A stretch of DNA of 64,000 nt from Trichoplax sp. H2 (GCA_003344405.1 NOWV01000008.1:1054001-1118000); one strand, 5' to 3'. Shown: positions 13,301 to 27,100, counted from the first letter of the stretch. Notes: generated by a model from the sequence alone, not told the origin. A program made the numbers and translations.

Positions 13301-14101
13301 ATACAGTAGTTATGGACTATTAGATCCAATTTTTTTTTCTTTTTCTAAAAATGTAAATGTAAATTATTATTGGGTATTGAATTATTTTATAGAAAAGGTT
13401 GACTATTTTTAATTAAATACACTATACATTAGCTTTCATCAATGGTGCGACTTCTTATTGCTCATTAATGACAGAAGGGTATTTATTTTTATTCCTAAAC
13501 GTTTATTTTATTGATCAACATCAATACCATTCATTTTTAACTACACTATATGTCATTTTGTATTCAGCTCTATAGTTTGATTTGAAATAATAAGTAGAAA
13601 AATATGTTTTTACATTATTTCTATATACGTTATGCACAAATAAGGGTCGATCTGACATCTGTATACATATTATGGCTATTTTAGTAACATGCGCGGATAT
13701 TGTATTTTTGTTATAGTGCTTTGATTGCCTGGTTCTAAGTAAAAATAAACTGCCCAAATTTCTATCTACTTAATTGAAAGTGCAGTAGAATGCTCTAAAC
13801 TGCTGTATATGGGGTTACCGGAATGAAATGTAACTGTATCAATTTTTATGCATTTATCTTGACTGACATAAATATCTCAATTTTAATCGATATTGCTCTT
13901 AGTATTTACTACACAATTTATTTTCTATGCTATTTTCATAATATAGTTAAAATCCATTGATTTTATCTATCCACCTAGCCCACACACAAATATTATGATC
14001 AAATATCCTAACAATTGTTTAATTTTTAATATCAACAACCAATGGCCATTATATATGATAACATTTACGATTAAAAACATCAGTTATACATGTAAGGCCA
14101 C

Positions 14102-16880
14102 ATGAATTGCCAAACTGCTATTAACGGTAATAAATTGCAATTGGAAATTGGTTAACACATTAAATAACGGCATTTTGCGTATCTTTAGTTCTATCATATA
14201 GTTCGATAGCTATTCATGGATAATAAATTATGATGTTGTTATAAATTAATCAGCCATGCTAATAAGTATATCTCATTTCTACTGTTGTCAACTTTTAGGA
14301 CATGTTACAATTAATCAGCTTGGTGGCGTGTTTGAAAATGGAAGGCCACTGCGTGAAGCAATACGTCGTCATATCGTTCAATTAGCTCAAAGTGGTGTTC
14401 GTCCGTGTGATATATCACGCCAATTACGAGTATCACATGGATGTGTCAGTAAGATATTATGTCGATATTATCAAACGGGTTCTGTTAGCCCAGGTATTAT
14501 TGGAGGAAGCAAGCCTAAGGTGGCAACACCAACGGTAGTTGATAAAATTGCTGAATATAAAAGGAATAATTCAACGATATTTGCGTGGGAAATTCGTGAA
14601 AAATTGCTAGGCGATAAAATTTGCGACGCTAGCAATGTACCTAGTGTTAGTTCAATCAATCGGATTGTCAGAAGTAAAGTTCTCAGCGCCTACAAGTATA
14701 ACGACGGCAATCATAGCAGGAAACAATCAGCTCTCTCTACTGGAGTAGAAGCATCATGTCATTATAGAATTAACGACCTATTAGGTATTCCACAGCCCCA
14801 GACATCATCTGTTGGCCATTACAAGACTGTTAATTCATCCATACAAGCTAACGATGCGGGCCTTGTTAACGATTATACGAATAAATCAAGTAAGTTAAAT
14901 TGGTCCATACTATTGTTATTATTAGTTGGTGTATATATATACATCACCAGTCAACAATACGCTGTAGTAGGTGATAATTTGTAGTTTATACTATAGATAA
15001 GTTAGTATCAAGTATGACTAATTAGATCATTTTCTTAACTTTAATCCATGCAGAGGCAATACAATAATGAAAAGAGTTTTTTTTAATTAATCCTGCCGAT
15101 TTTGTTGTGAATAGACTTAATTTACAGTTCTAAAATGGATCATCAAGCTGCAGATTTAAAGCTACAAAAATTACGTCGCAATAGAACAATGTTTACCGAT
15201 GAGCAGATCAAGAAGTTAGAAGATATTTTTAAATCAACACAGTATCCTGATGTTTATACCCGAGAAGAATTGGCTTCAAAAATTGGATTATCTGAAGCTC
15301 GTGTTCAGGTAGAAATAACAATGATGTTCATTATCATCAACTACTAGTTAATTGAACTTAATCACGGCTGTGTCTAAATAACTAAAATAAAATCGTTATA
15401 CGGTCTTCATATCCTTTGATAAATTATTACTCGTTATCCTTTACTAATACTAGCTTAAATTCAATTAGGTATGGTTTAGCAATCGTCGCGCAAAATGGCG
15501 TAAAGAGGGAAAACATCGAAGCCCAAGCAAACTATCTAATGATGGATCTACTACGTTATTTAATTCAAAAAGCACCAATTCAAGCGTTAGTGAACAATCT
15601 GATGTCTTGCATGATGCTATGGCCAATTCCAAAAAAAATACCTGTACCATAGATATGTCAAGCGACGAAGTAGACGACATAACTAACTATTCTCATTTGC
15701 AATCAGCGTCGGAAGTTAACTATTCTCAACTGGATGGTTGTAATTATGATGGCAGTATTGCGCTAACAGTAGCAGATCATCATGGAAATGAGAGCCTTTT
15801 AAAAAATTTCAACACTACAGTAGGTAAACACCAATCAATATAATATTAACATTGCAGGAAATGTTAGGATTGAAATTGATGACTTTAGTCCATTTCTATT
15901 ATATTACTACAATTTCTATATAGCGTAACTACAGACAGGAAATAATTTCTATGCTAACTGTGTGCCCTAAAACTATGATATTTATGCATGTCTATACTCT
16001 ATAAGTATAAGGATAATCTTAATATTAAAAGTTCAATCAGAAATAATGTCCTTTTGTGAGGTACAGTATAGTACTATCATTATTGAGGAAGCTCAATTGA
16101 AACAGTAAATCAACTTAAAACAAACAAGGCTTGTAATAACATCCTTCTTAGCTACCTTATTGAATTGTATATAGATTTACTATATTATTCAGTATACTGT
16201 ATACTTAATAAGTGTAGTCAGTAATGAGTTAAAAGTTATGATGATTTGGCATACAAAATTAGACTATCAACATGAATACTTAACTGGACAACTCTGTACT
16301 TTACCTTTTCGTTTTTAATTTCAATTTGGTGTAAGCGGCATTATATTCGTATTAAGAAAATGCCAAGATCTACTGACATTTATCTCACCGATGTCTATTC
16401 ATAGGTCAGACGTCAACATCTTTCGACAGTAAATCTCAATCGAATGCTGTAATACAGCCAAATTCATCGGCAGTTAGTGTCCTTAGCGGCTATAATGGAC
16501 AATATGAACAGACATCATTTTCTAGCGGCAATATGTGCAATAATACTCCATTAACTATCGCTAATGGGACTAGTATATCGACTGTACATGGCATGACTGA
16601 TAGCTTGCATCAAAGCATCAATACTGCAATCCATGATAATAGTGTACAAATGAATAAGGTATCCGGTACTCAGCCTTCTGTACAGTTAGCACATAACGAT
16701 TATCCTCTGCAAAAAAGTCTGCAGCCCCCATGCGTTGTTCAAGCTTCATCTATTTTCAAATCAGATTATAGCGGTTATGATACAACATCGCGGAATGCTT
16801 TTGTTCCACAATCAACACAGCCGCATCCGCCTGTTATGGTATTCTATCACGTCCCTTCTGCTGTGACTTCCTATATGTAG
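14102..16880 (+). CDS. PaxB: PaxB-type paired-box transcription factor with full homeodomain
   Basis: DNA-binding developmental regulator of the Pax2/5/8 (PaxB) kind. Exons: 14102-14126, 14299-14889, 15115-15308 (start could be 15154), 15469-15823, 16405-16880; about 546 residues (533 with the shorter exon 3). Paired domain is residues 9-136 ([40 protein letters not shown]). Octapeptide YRINDLLGI is at 164-172. A complete homeodomain lies at about 225-284, ending [12 protein letters not shown] with Ser at position 50 as in Pax proteins. Exon 1 encodes only MNCQTAIN plus one base; the intron just before the paired domain matches the Pax2/5/8 position, and the homeodomain is split at 46/47 (RVQ|VWF) as in many paired-class genes. 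The tail is Ser/Asn/Gln-rich without known domains. Exon 1 and the exon 3 acceptor are the least certain parts. Confidence 0.93.
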
Positions 16881-19800
16881 CCATCGAATATAGCTGTAAT
16901 TCTAACTTTAAGCTCCATAATGCATTATATCACATCATCGGTTACGATATTGGTTACTGTAACGTAGGAATTGCCAATGCTAAATTATTTAATTGTTAAC
17001 CATCTTAATCATATGATTGACAGATAGTGCTACAATGAAACCGAGATTTCTTAAATCTAGATGATAACTAATTGATTAATTGCATTTGATCAATCCACCT
17101 TATCGTGGTGGAATTGCAGCACTGCAGTAGTTGTATCGACTTGATCTATAGGATCAATAATTCAATAAGTAATTTAGTTATTATTCTAGATTCTTGTAAT
17201 GTTATCATTCCTAGCCGGATAGAATGTTTAAGATTCATCAATTAATTATTAATGATATAAACGGTGCAATATAGTGCTGTACATTGGCGTAAAACGAAAA
17301 ACAAAACAATATGCTTCACGGTAAGCACATTGCAGTACAGTAACAGTACTGTATTTTATCAATATAATGCGATATGGCATTGCATAGTGCAAAATTATAC
17401 TGTACAGTCTATCTTCGAATCTTAAAATATTATAAACATCAACCATGTGCAATGCTTTCCTCGACCTACATCAGTTGACTATGTCGTTATCGTGTGGCTA
17501 CACTTTTCACAATATGAATTTCAATATTCTATCGAGCTGTACAAATGTACATGACATTTCTGATCTTTTATTCGATTAAAGATTTGACTGAAAATGATAT
17601 GACTAAATCTGTATTGTTGTATTTAATGATTGGTCATAGTTGTTGGTTTCAAGTTGCCTGATTTTTACTTTCGTTCAATAACCTAAGATAGCAAATTAAA
17701 TTGGATAAAAAAGAAAATAGTTGAAAGTCTGGCTAGTTCGTCGATATTTGTTACTGTGTATTTTAGAATAGCGTTGTCAATTTTAGGGAGAACGGTGCTG
17801 TGTATGCTAGTCCTAATTTCTCGCATTAAAATATCGTCAACGAAGACATTCCTAAACTACTTTCTATTCTACTGTATATCGATGTACGCGCGCATACAGC
17901 ATGGCCGTAAGTTAGTATTCAACATGCACATAGACGATTTTATAGCTACCAAAATTTTATAGGGACTGTACGACAGTCGTAAAAATGTCGATCTATCATT
18001 TCCAGGTGGTGAATAAATTATGAATTTATTTATTGTAGGGTAGTTACTATCTATTCAAAATAGAGCATTCCCCAAAAGAGATACTCCCATTTTAGTTCAG
18101 TTTTAATCGAAATTTGAGATCTTTACTGCATTAATGTAATTGATTTCGCATTTAAGTATTTATTGAACGATGAAGCGATATACTACTAGACATTTTGTTT
18201 TTTTTCGTGCGCTTGATAAGGTTTCTACCAATATTTCATTCTGCTGTACTCTTGTAATCTTTTACATTACTTCCTCTAGCTGAGTTATATTAATGACAAA
18301 TCATGCACTGTATGACAATGAAAGGTGCTAGAAAAGACAACGCAAAAAATCTCAACCATTATTATTTGGTTACTGTTATTTTTTGTTTTCGTACTTAGGA
18401 ATAGAAACACTTTACATTACGTAATAATGAATACGAATCATAGAATGTCGTTGATTAAGATATTCTATAGCGTTGTAGTCTACAACTTGCTGACTTATGC
18501 ATGCACTAGGTCGAGACTATTTCAATAGAATATGATGGGATAATATAATACGAGTATATATTATCGAATTGACCTTAGTAATATATTCTGAAGGTACCGG
18601 GATTACTTTGTAGCATATCCACTGAATAGCTATGATGGTATGAATAAGGAAGACAATTTGTAACTGCCTACTGATTCAAGTAGCCAGTATAGTACTATGT
18701 TACATTGTACGGTGGTGAGGGAAAGGTCAACGGAAGTTTACTCTATACAGTACGCTAGATAATATGAATTTGTCTCACATTTTACGGCTCATTAATTATT
18801 GATATCCATAATTAAAATAATTCATGGAAATTGAATAGGCTGTGTAACAAATTATGGGCATTTTGTGATTCGTTTAATTGATAGATACATTTTATACGCT
18901 ACAAAGCATTTGTACTTAATTTGCCATGTATAATGATCGGTTTGACTTGGCATATTTGTTCACAGGTCCTATTCTAGTTTTACGTTATACGTACACTGTA
19001 CGATCTATAATTTACTGTACAGTACTGATCATAACTATAATTAATTCATTACGATATTATACATTGAAGTTGTAAATAGTGCGTGTATAAATGTCATAGT
19101 GTTTAGTAAATAATATAATGGAAATTGGCTAAAATAGCACCAATTATTTTTTTTGGTATCAGTATATAGAGCAATAGTTCTATTTTGACTTAAATGAGAT
19201 TCTTCATTTTTATACTAGCTATTATAGCTTACGTACTCCATGAATTTGTACAATCACTGAAATGATTCGTGATTTAAAGAGAAAGCGATGCATTTCCAAC
19301 CTTTCTACTCATTTCTGCGACCGATTTGTATCAATTTTAGTCAATAACGTGCGAAGTTTCAAGCATGCAAAAGACGAGTTACAGAAATACTTCCATGACT
19401 CTCGACTCGATTATAATTAGAATTCAATAGTCTACATTGACTCTATTTCGTCTATTTTTAGCAGAATTAGAGAAATAGCGCAATGACTGCCCATCTCCTT
19501 AAATCATTGATCACCTACGTGTTTTTACAAATTGGCAGAATTGGTAAACTAGCGGTGATATGCATAGGATTGCTCCTACTCTTACTGATTCTGCACTTTA
19601 TTTTTCCCCCAATTTTGCAAATATCGCATTGACTTCCCCATCCTTGATAAAATGGCTGTACAGTTCAATATGCGGGGCATTTTTTGACGAAATTCGGTTA
19701 ATTTTTTATATTTTCCACCAGTAAGCTCTGATGGGCATTGATGTATAAGATTATGCTACATTGGTTAATACTAAAGTGTTGAACTTCATATTCAAGAATT

Positions 19801-20425
19801 GGAAACGAAACGGATCAAACTATACTACTAGAAAAAAGACAGACGGACTTTTCCTACCCAATGGGGGCCGTCAATATCGAAAAATAACTATTTAGTATGG
19901 ATCTACCATGTCTGTTTTCGAAATCACGGGTAGTAATTTCAATAGAGTCTATAATCTTATATTCAGCCTGTTTTCAAGCAGAATTTATGCTAAAGTGATG
20001 CCATAACAAAGTGTTTGGCACAATCCTCTGACGAGAGGAGGCCGGAAATGTCTGCCGCTCAAAGTGACGTAGTGCCACAGACGTCACTGGTCTGTCAGCG
20101 GTACGTTACAGTAGTACAGCACAGTACAGTACAGCACACTGAGCACAGTACTGTACACTGTACAGTACAGTGTACAGTACAGTGTACAGTACAGTACGGT
20201 ACTATGTGGATAATACGGTACACTGTAGAGCCCATTCCACAGTGCACAGTACTGTACTCTAATTAAACAGTACTGTAGTGCATAGTACAAGTACAGTACT
20301 GTAAGCAGTCATAGTCGTCCAACGACGTTGTTTAGTACGTGTACGCATGCACTACAACTCATTCTCTACGCTCTTCCTTGGATCAGTATTCCATCAAATT
20401 ATTCAACTTTAAATCGATTCTCATC
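16881..20425. other. Intergenic, PaxB to ATAD1
   Basis: No gene supported. Isolated TACAGTA/TACTGTA words become frequent here (for example 17332-17355, 17395, 19005) and culminate in the dense palindrome cluster at 20106-20310. Two diverged copies of a roughly 35-base word with core CGCAATGACTGCCCATC / CGCATTGACTTCCCCATC lie near 19480 and 19627. The ORF at 17756-17962 looks like chance. Confidence 0.6.
20106..20310. repeat. GTACA/GTACT palindrome cluster upstream of ATAD1
   Basis: A dense run of TACAGTAC and GTACTGTA pentamer words arranged as nested inverted repeats (core GTACTGTACAGTAC is its own reverse complement). It ends about 115 bases before the ATAD1 start codon, so it lies in the promoter or 5' UTR. 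Open frames through it on both strands are low-complexity artefacts of the repeat. Confidence 0.85.
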
Positions 20426-23400
20426 ATGGCCTTTCAAAGTTTACTTGGCAAAGAAAAGACTATTGGAAATAGCATTATACGACCGCTTGTGGAAATTGCT
20501 TTGGGCTGTACACTAGCTTATGTCGTAGGCAAGTGGGTCTATGAGCTGGCAGATCCGACTCAAAGAGCTAAGCGAGAAGCAAAGGAAATGGTAACTTTAT
20601 TATTAGCGGACTACACATTCACTATTTTTCTAGACTACATTCAAGATTGACCTCTTAGATACTAAGTACATCCTTTAATTCCATAGTATCAATATTGTAA
20701 CCATGGAATCATTTTAAGTGAATAGTATAACCATCAGATTTGTACGAAAGCTATCAAGTGGAAAAATATCAGATCAACAGCATCTTTAGTGTCGATACTA
20801 CTATGACTATCCGTTGTACCAATCCATTCATTTTCTGTCCAGATTATGCGTACCGTATACTATAATTCGAGTATATTGTAGGATGATTAGGAATTAATTT
20901 GTGGCATACCAGCTATTAGTGTTATTGACAATGGTACGTTCCACTAAACGTGTGTCTGTTAATCTTATAAGCTACGCGTAGTAGGATTCTAGGAGAAATA
21001 TCTATACTAACTCGTATTACCAATAATTCATTAATGATTGTTTGTATAAACAAACTTACTGCATGGCTCAATGCTGGGCTCTCAATAGTGTTCATGCACG
21101 TATGCGTATTCCTCTTAGTTTATCTCTGTTTACTAGTGCATACGGATATACCTTACTAGAGTTGGATTATTCGCTGGTAGTTGATGATGATTGATGGCTA
21201 ATTAGACATGGTGATGTGGTACAGTATGCTATACATTGAAACGGTATTCCGCACATCAGCGAATACGACATACCTTCGAAGCTATCATCAGCCTATCGTA
21301 CTGATACAGTAATGAAAGTAAATAGCAAGCATGCACAGCTTATTTCAGGCTGCATACTAGCCTAGAGTAACCATTTCTGTCTTGCTATAGTGTCGGAATT
21401 AGAGCTTTATGGATTGTCTTGATACATTTTTGTAGGCGATTGCCAAGAGTTTATGATTCATTTTGAAACGTTCATAGCTTCATAGCCGTTTATTGTACTG
21501 TGTACCTATGGTGCATTTAATCTATTTTTATTGAAATTCTATAACAAAGTTATTTAAATACTGTATTTATGAGCATGTTTCTACCTTACTTGTGCATACA
21601 TACAGAAATCTCACTAACTTGTTCTAATGTTATAGGCCAAAAATATTTTAAAGAATATAGGACTGGATAGCTCTAACATAAAGGTAAAATTAATTGTAAG
21701 AACTACTGTTGTAGCGGTAGTGGGTTAGAAGATTGCTTAAAAATGATCTAAATATTGTCAAGACTAATTTGCGGCGATCTATGTATGATATTTTTCAAAA
21801 TGGTTTACTATGTGTAATTTTCTCAGGTATATTGTAGTGATATGATTATGAGTTATTGAATTGCTAATATTTAAGGTAATACTTCTGAACACTCGCGCAA
21901 GTAGTTTATCATATTAAATTCCTAACTTTCACTGGAATACTTGATTTGATAGTGTGTTATTGTTCGATAAATTCTTTATTGATTTATCCTTGCATTAATA
22001 TACCTTATTGGTCCTACTTTTATAGCTAAGCGACTATGAAATGAGCATCGCTTCCCATTTAGTCGATCCTAAATCTGTTAATGTTTCGTGGGAAGATATT
22101 GGCGGCTTGGATGATGTTATCAATGAAATTCTGGAGACCGTTGTGTTACCTTTCCGTAGGCAAGATTTATTTGTCGGTTCCAATTTGTTGAAACCACCTA
22201 GAGGTGTTTTGTTGTATGGTAATCCAGGATGTGGGAAAACGATGATTGCTAAAGCAACTGCTAGAGCAGCTGGTAATATGATCAGAATTGTTGCTAGCCT
22301 TTACTAACAGTTTGATTGTATAAGTCAAATTGCAACACAATATGAGTCAATCTGAACTAGATACGAGTATTTCGATAGTGTTTAACATATCAGAAAGATA
22401 TTGTCGTTAGTATCGCCTAAAAATTGGAATAAGATTCTTTCTTTGTAACATATACATACCTAGAATTGTAACTTTAAAATTTATCATATAGGTTGCCACT
22501 TCATTAATTTACAAATATCTACTTTAACTGATAAATGGTATGGAGAATCTCAAAAGTTGGCTGCTGCCGTATTCAGTTTGGCATATAAACTACAGCCTGT
22601 AATAATTTTCGTTGATGAAATCGATTCTTTCTTGCGCGCTCGTTCTTCCAATGATCATGAAGCTACGGCTATGATGAAAGCTCAGTTTATGAGCTTATGG
22701 GATGGTAATGTAATACATCTACTTCTTAGCTTTTATAATTTACATGTTTCCCAAACAGAAACTTCATCAATTCATATGAGACGAATGAATGATTTTTGCC
22801 TGTGTATAGCCTATGTTGACTACAATGAAAACTTTTCCTAATTTCATCTTTGCAATAGGTTTATGTTCAGATGAGTCCGCAAACATTATGATTTTGGGTG
22901 CCACCAACCGTTTAGCTGATGTAGATGCTGCAATCTTACGTCGGATGCCTGCTCGCTTTCATATTCCTTTGCCAGATTTGGCATGTCGTCGGCAAATAAT
23001 TGGTAAAATCTTGAAAGATGAGAAGGTAAATTGCTAGCTTTTGCTCTTATAACTTCTAAATTGAGTAATTGTAAGTTTAGCATAGTATGAAGATAGTAAC
23101 TCTTTATTTAATGATCGATTATTACGATAAACTTGTTTGCTTACTAAATGCTACATAGACTAAAGTTCATGTTAAGCTGAACGGTTTAATAATTAGTCGG
23201 AGAAGATTTTTAATAATATGCTGATATATTTTGTGACACGTAGCTGCGTAGGACATTAATAAGGCGTACAGTTATAAGAAATTGCGTTTATGTTGTTTAT
23301 TTTAGTTGGCAGATGATGTAGTTTTGGATAATATAGCTCAATGTAGTGAAGGGTTGAGTGGAAGTGACTTACGTGAAGTATGTCGGTATGCTGCTGCTTG

Positions 23401-23560
23401 TCGCGTTAGAGATTACGTAAATCAGCAGGAGAATAATCAAAGTGACAATGTAAGTATGCCATCGATGAGAATGACCGACTTTGAGCAAGGCATGCAAAAG
23501 CTACTGAAAAGTAAAGCCGATCTTTCCAACGATGCTATGAGCAAGATATATAGTCAATAG
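20426..23560 (+). CDS. ATAD1: ATAD1/Msp1 outer mitochondrial membrane AAA ATPase
   Basis: Extracts mislocalised tail-anchored proteins from the mitochondrial outer membrane and peroxisomes. Six exons join in phase: 20426-20590, 21636-21683, 22026-22272, 22492-22704, 22859-23025, 23306-23560; 364 residues against 361 in human ATAD1. An N-terminal membrane anchor (around residues 19-45) is followed by the [14 protein letters not shown] linker and the AAA core. Walker A is GNPGCGKT at 136-143, pore-loop KWYGES with W169/Y170, Walker B IIFVDE at 191-196, and the Arg-finger region RRMPARFHI. The usual second residue of Walker A in this family is Pro (GPPGCGKT); here it is Asn. All other signature residues seen are kept, so the enzyme is probably active. 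Its 3' end faces POLR3D. Confidence 0.96.
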
Positions 23561-24156
23561 CGATGTTTATTACGAGATGAAAAGCTCACTAGAGAACCTA
23601 TCAATGAATATATGTCTTAATGTCTTGTATTACTAGCTATTAGCATTCAGGAATAATGCCGTAAATGTATAACGCTATGGTATTAATATGGATTGTAAAT
23701 ATCATGCGCACCTCTAAGGTTAAAACGGTGCTACTGCGGTTGCAATTTCGTTATATACGGTTGTATTAATGTTATGAGTAGCCCTATAAACAAGCCGATA
23801 TTGATTTGTATTGCTTATGTTTAAACGTTTATGTAATATTTTGATCAAATGCAATTATATATGACAGATCTTGCAAAGAACAAAATATTAACTTAATTTA
23901 ATAATCGTATCAATGTATTTGATTTACAAACAATTTTCAAATAATTTTTAAATGACTTGTATTCTTACAACTGAGAAGAACAATTCTTTTAAAAGAATCT
24001 CTTCTGGAAATTGATGTTGGTTAATTAATAAAATAAATAATTCAATGGCATCACTATCAAGATCGCTAATTAAAAATAGTCATTTGTGAGATGGAAGTAA
24101 CTTTGGTTGATAAAGATGACAGAAATTCGATATATGTATTTGCTATTATTTTGTCG
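23561..24156. other. Short gap between converging 3' ends
   Basis: The ATAD1 stop codon and the POLR3D stop codon face each other 596 bases apart. The gap is AT-rich, with an AATAAA cluster on the + strand near 24027 that could serve ATAD1; the 3' UTRs may overlap. No other feature is seen. Confidence 0.55.
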
Positions 24157-27100
24157 TTAAGGTAATGATTTTAGCAATTTTTCAACGTCCGGAGTGCAAA
24201 CCAGTCTATGTTTAATTGGGCCTAGATTGATTACATAGCCATCATTTTCCATAGCTTTTATTGATGCTAGATCCTGATTAAAGACAATGGAATCCTTGGT
24301 ATGATATAGGATTATTCGATTGATTTAAAAATTGCAGTACCTGCAAGAAATCGCATCTTGTTCCGGATCTCAGCTTGTAAGGTATATTTCCAATTACCAG
24401 ACTGACAATGTATTACAAAAATGGATATAAATAATACTGGTCTTTTCTTAACTGTTACGCAGTCATAACGACATCGATATTTTCGTAATGATAACAGGAT
24501 TAAGCTGTGTTTACTAACCTAGTTTTTCCTGATCGATGAATTTGCAGCTTGCCAATCAACCCATCCTTTGCATTTCGAAGGCTTGAAAGATTAGTTTTAT
24601 TTTCTTCCGTTGTATCCTGTAAAGAAATTACTACCAGTATTATCATCGTGAACAAGAGTACTTTGTAATTAAACTTACGCATTTGACAACATTAAGAAAA
24701 TTCATAATGTATTTATGGTGCATCGAAAATACCTCACTCGGACTTGCTTGGGCGATTAATGGTAACATATCAGGCAGTTGGATTAATAGCAGACTACCAT
24801 TATCGCATTTTGTGGACTAAAAAATATAGACATAATAATTAATTTCTACGAAATTAATATAAGTCAACCATTAAATTGGACTCTACTTCATAATATGAGT
24901 GTGCTCTTATCACCTCTTTCACTAAAATTTGTGCAGGAGTGATATCGTCGGTTAGCTTTGATTTTGTCGCGGAATCTTCTTGCTTCACTAAAATACTTTT
25001 TTCTTTCCCTTTTCGACACCTTGAAAGTGGTAATTGTATGGGTAGAGTGCGGGTATTTTCATTGAAAGTCTGTCGTGAATAGTAAGCACACTGATTTAGA
25101 ATGCTATCACACACTTTTTGGCGGGGTTATAAAAAAAGTTGGCTCTAGCACTAATTGTGGTTCAAATAAATAAATATGGCGTTACAAAACTTGCATTATT
25201 TGAACTATCTTCATCGTCAGAATATGCATTTTCGAAGCTATCTATGTCCATTTCCTCTGTCTTAACCGTAACTTTATCGGAGGAGCCTATTAATAATGAA
25301 AGTCAGATTTCTCATAACTCCAATATCTAGTATGTATTACGTTTTCTTTACGGCGCCATATTACCCCTGGTAAACATCTTGGCATCGGCAACGGTTTCCC
25401 TATTTTTTCGAAAGGAAAACACAGTTGGCTGCGATGTCACATTCCTGCTAGAGGTGCTTAAATTTGAATGCTGTTTGAGATTGCGATTCTGACGTGTCTC
25501 TTTGGACAACGTGGTCTTTTCCTTAAGGATTTCTTTTTTGGAGGGCTATATTAATTAGGATAAATCAAGTTTGTTAACAAGCAATCATCTTCAAAAGAGA
25601 AACTCATTTAGACAGATTAATAATCAAAAATATGCAATTTAACGATAGCTATAGACTGTTGATATATCGTACCTCAGCGCTGACGGGATTGATCGTAGAT
25701 TTAAAGTAGAGTAAAGAAATAGATTTAGAAAATTGTATAACATGGTAATAAAATATCGCGCAGCTATTAATTATATAATTTATAATGTAATATTGAGAAC
25801 AACGTATCATCATTTTATATTTAAAATTTCTACAGTTGGAATAAATCTTGCATTATTCGAGCGCTTAAAGTTTACAATTAACAGTTTATGTTAATTTAAC
25901 GTATTCCAGATGTGAACGACTGTAATGCTGCATATTGAATTTAGAAAAATCAAACTTCGAATACTTGAAGTGTAGCATAGTGAGTCTCCATTATTTAATG
26001 TATACTAGCATTGTATACTTACAGATCTTGCGCAATAAGCGCCATACGAGTAACTCACATATTTCAATATTAGATGATAGCTACCTAGTATTAGATGCAT
26101 TCGCGGATTTCGTAGCTCTTTCATTGTTTCTGGAAGGTATCACCGGCGTAAAAGTTTTCTAATTGTTATTAGTATATAAAAAAATTAGGTAGAATGAGCT
26201 AGAATGTTGGACGGTCGTATTGTCAGCTCAAGATATTTGTAGCTATATTACCTATAAACGATGTAGACAAATAGGACATGCGCATCGTGTGATATTAAAG
26301 TCAATGCAATATTTCTCTAGTGAACTTTGCTATATGAAATAATTAAGTTCAGAAGATGTGCCTCTGAGGTCGTTCGGTATCGAGTGAATGCATATAGACT
26401 CTATATGCAGTAATACCTTACGATATAATATAAGCACAGTGCATAACGGACTGTGCCATTTACAGAGTAAGTTAAGGCTGCTATGAAATATTGCAAGACA
26501 GTACAACTTAAGTGACGTAGCAATTGTAATGTAGCATTTTGTTGACTATTTGGTAATTTATTGGCCATACAATTATAAATTTAATACTATGTTGAAGTAT
26601 GTAACTGATATGAAAGTTAAAATTATCCGTATTGAGTAAGGACAGAATTACATGATCATATGATATGGACATAGCTTACCTTTGGAACTCCGCCCAATGT
26701 TAAATCTCTTGCCGGTCTTATGGAGGATAGTCTACGACTGAAAGCAATATTTGAAAAGTAAGTACTACCGTACTGTACTGCACAGGAAATATGATCTATA
26801 TACATACAGCACTGTAATGGTATTTGTCAATGTAAATCATGCATGAGCTAAATAGCTATCACGATTAACTATGTTATTACTGCTGTACAGTATACAGTAT
26901 ATCGGTAGTTGTAGTAATGGTGCAAAAATACGCATATGAGACAGATATGGCAATCATTGACTTCGCAAATGTTTATAGTATTAGCTATTGCAGAATAAAT
27001 AAATACTGTAAGTTGAAATATCGATAGATTACAATTGAAATAATTTTAGCGTCAAGTCGTAATGGTCATGAATCAACAAGCGACAATATTATACGTATCA

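Larger units (their letters stand above)
1..14101. other. Gene-poor AT-rich region upstream of PaxB
   Basis: About 14 kb with no gene I can support. It contains a decayed tandem repeat (968-1880), an exon-like GC-richer patch (1880-2040), a minus-strand exon-like ORF (3147-3362), a possible short signal-anchor-like exon (ATG 4197, donor after 4277), an LTR-like relic (about 5010-5327) and a promoter-like patch near 10.1-10.4 kb. Open frames are otherwise short and their composition matches the background. Lying directly before a developmental transcription factor, it may hold distal regulatory DNA; that is inference only. Confidence 0.6.

Noticed and set aside
14890-14984. Hydrophobic C-terminal tail on the paired-domain ORF
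   Set aside because: It is intron read-through beyond a strong donor (CAA|GTAAGT); the true continuation is the homeodomain exon.
20015-20290. ORFs on both strands through the GTAC palindromes
   Set aside because: The peptides are runs of Ser-Thr-Val-Gln-Tyr-Cys codons produced by the pentamer in any frame; the same applies near 28.0-28.2, 28.99-29.17, 30.5-30.8, 33.2-33.7 and 42.0-43.2 kb.
25139-25330. Plus-strand 63-residue ORF
   Set aside because: It lies opposite an acidic POLR3D exon (25286-25186) and has no support of its own.
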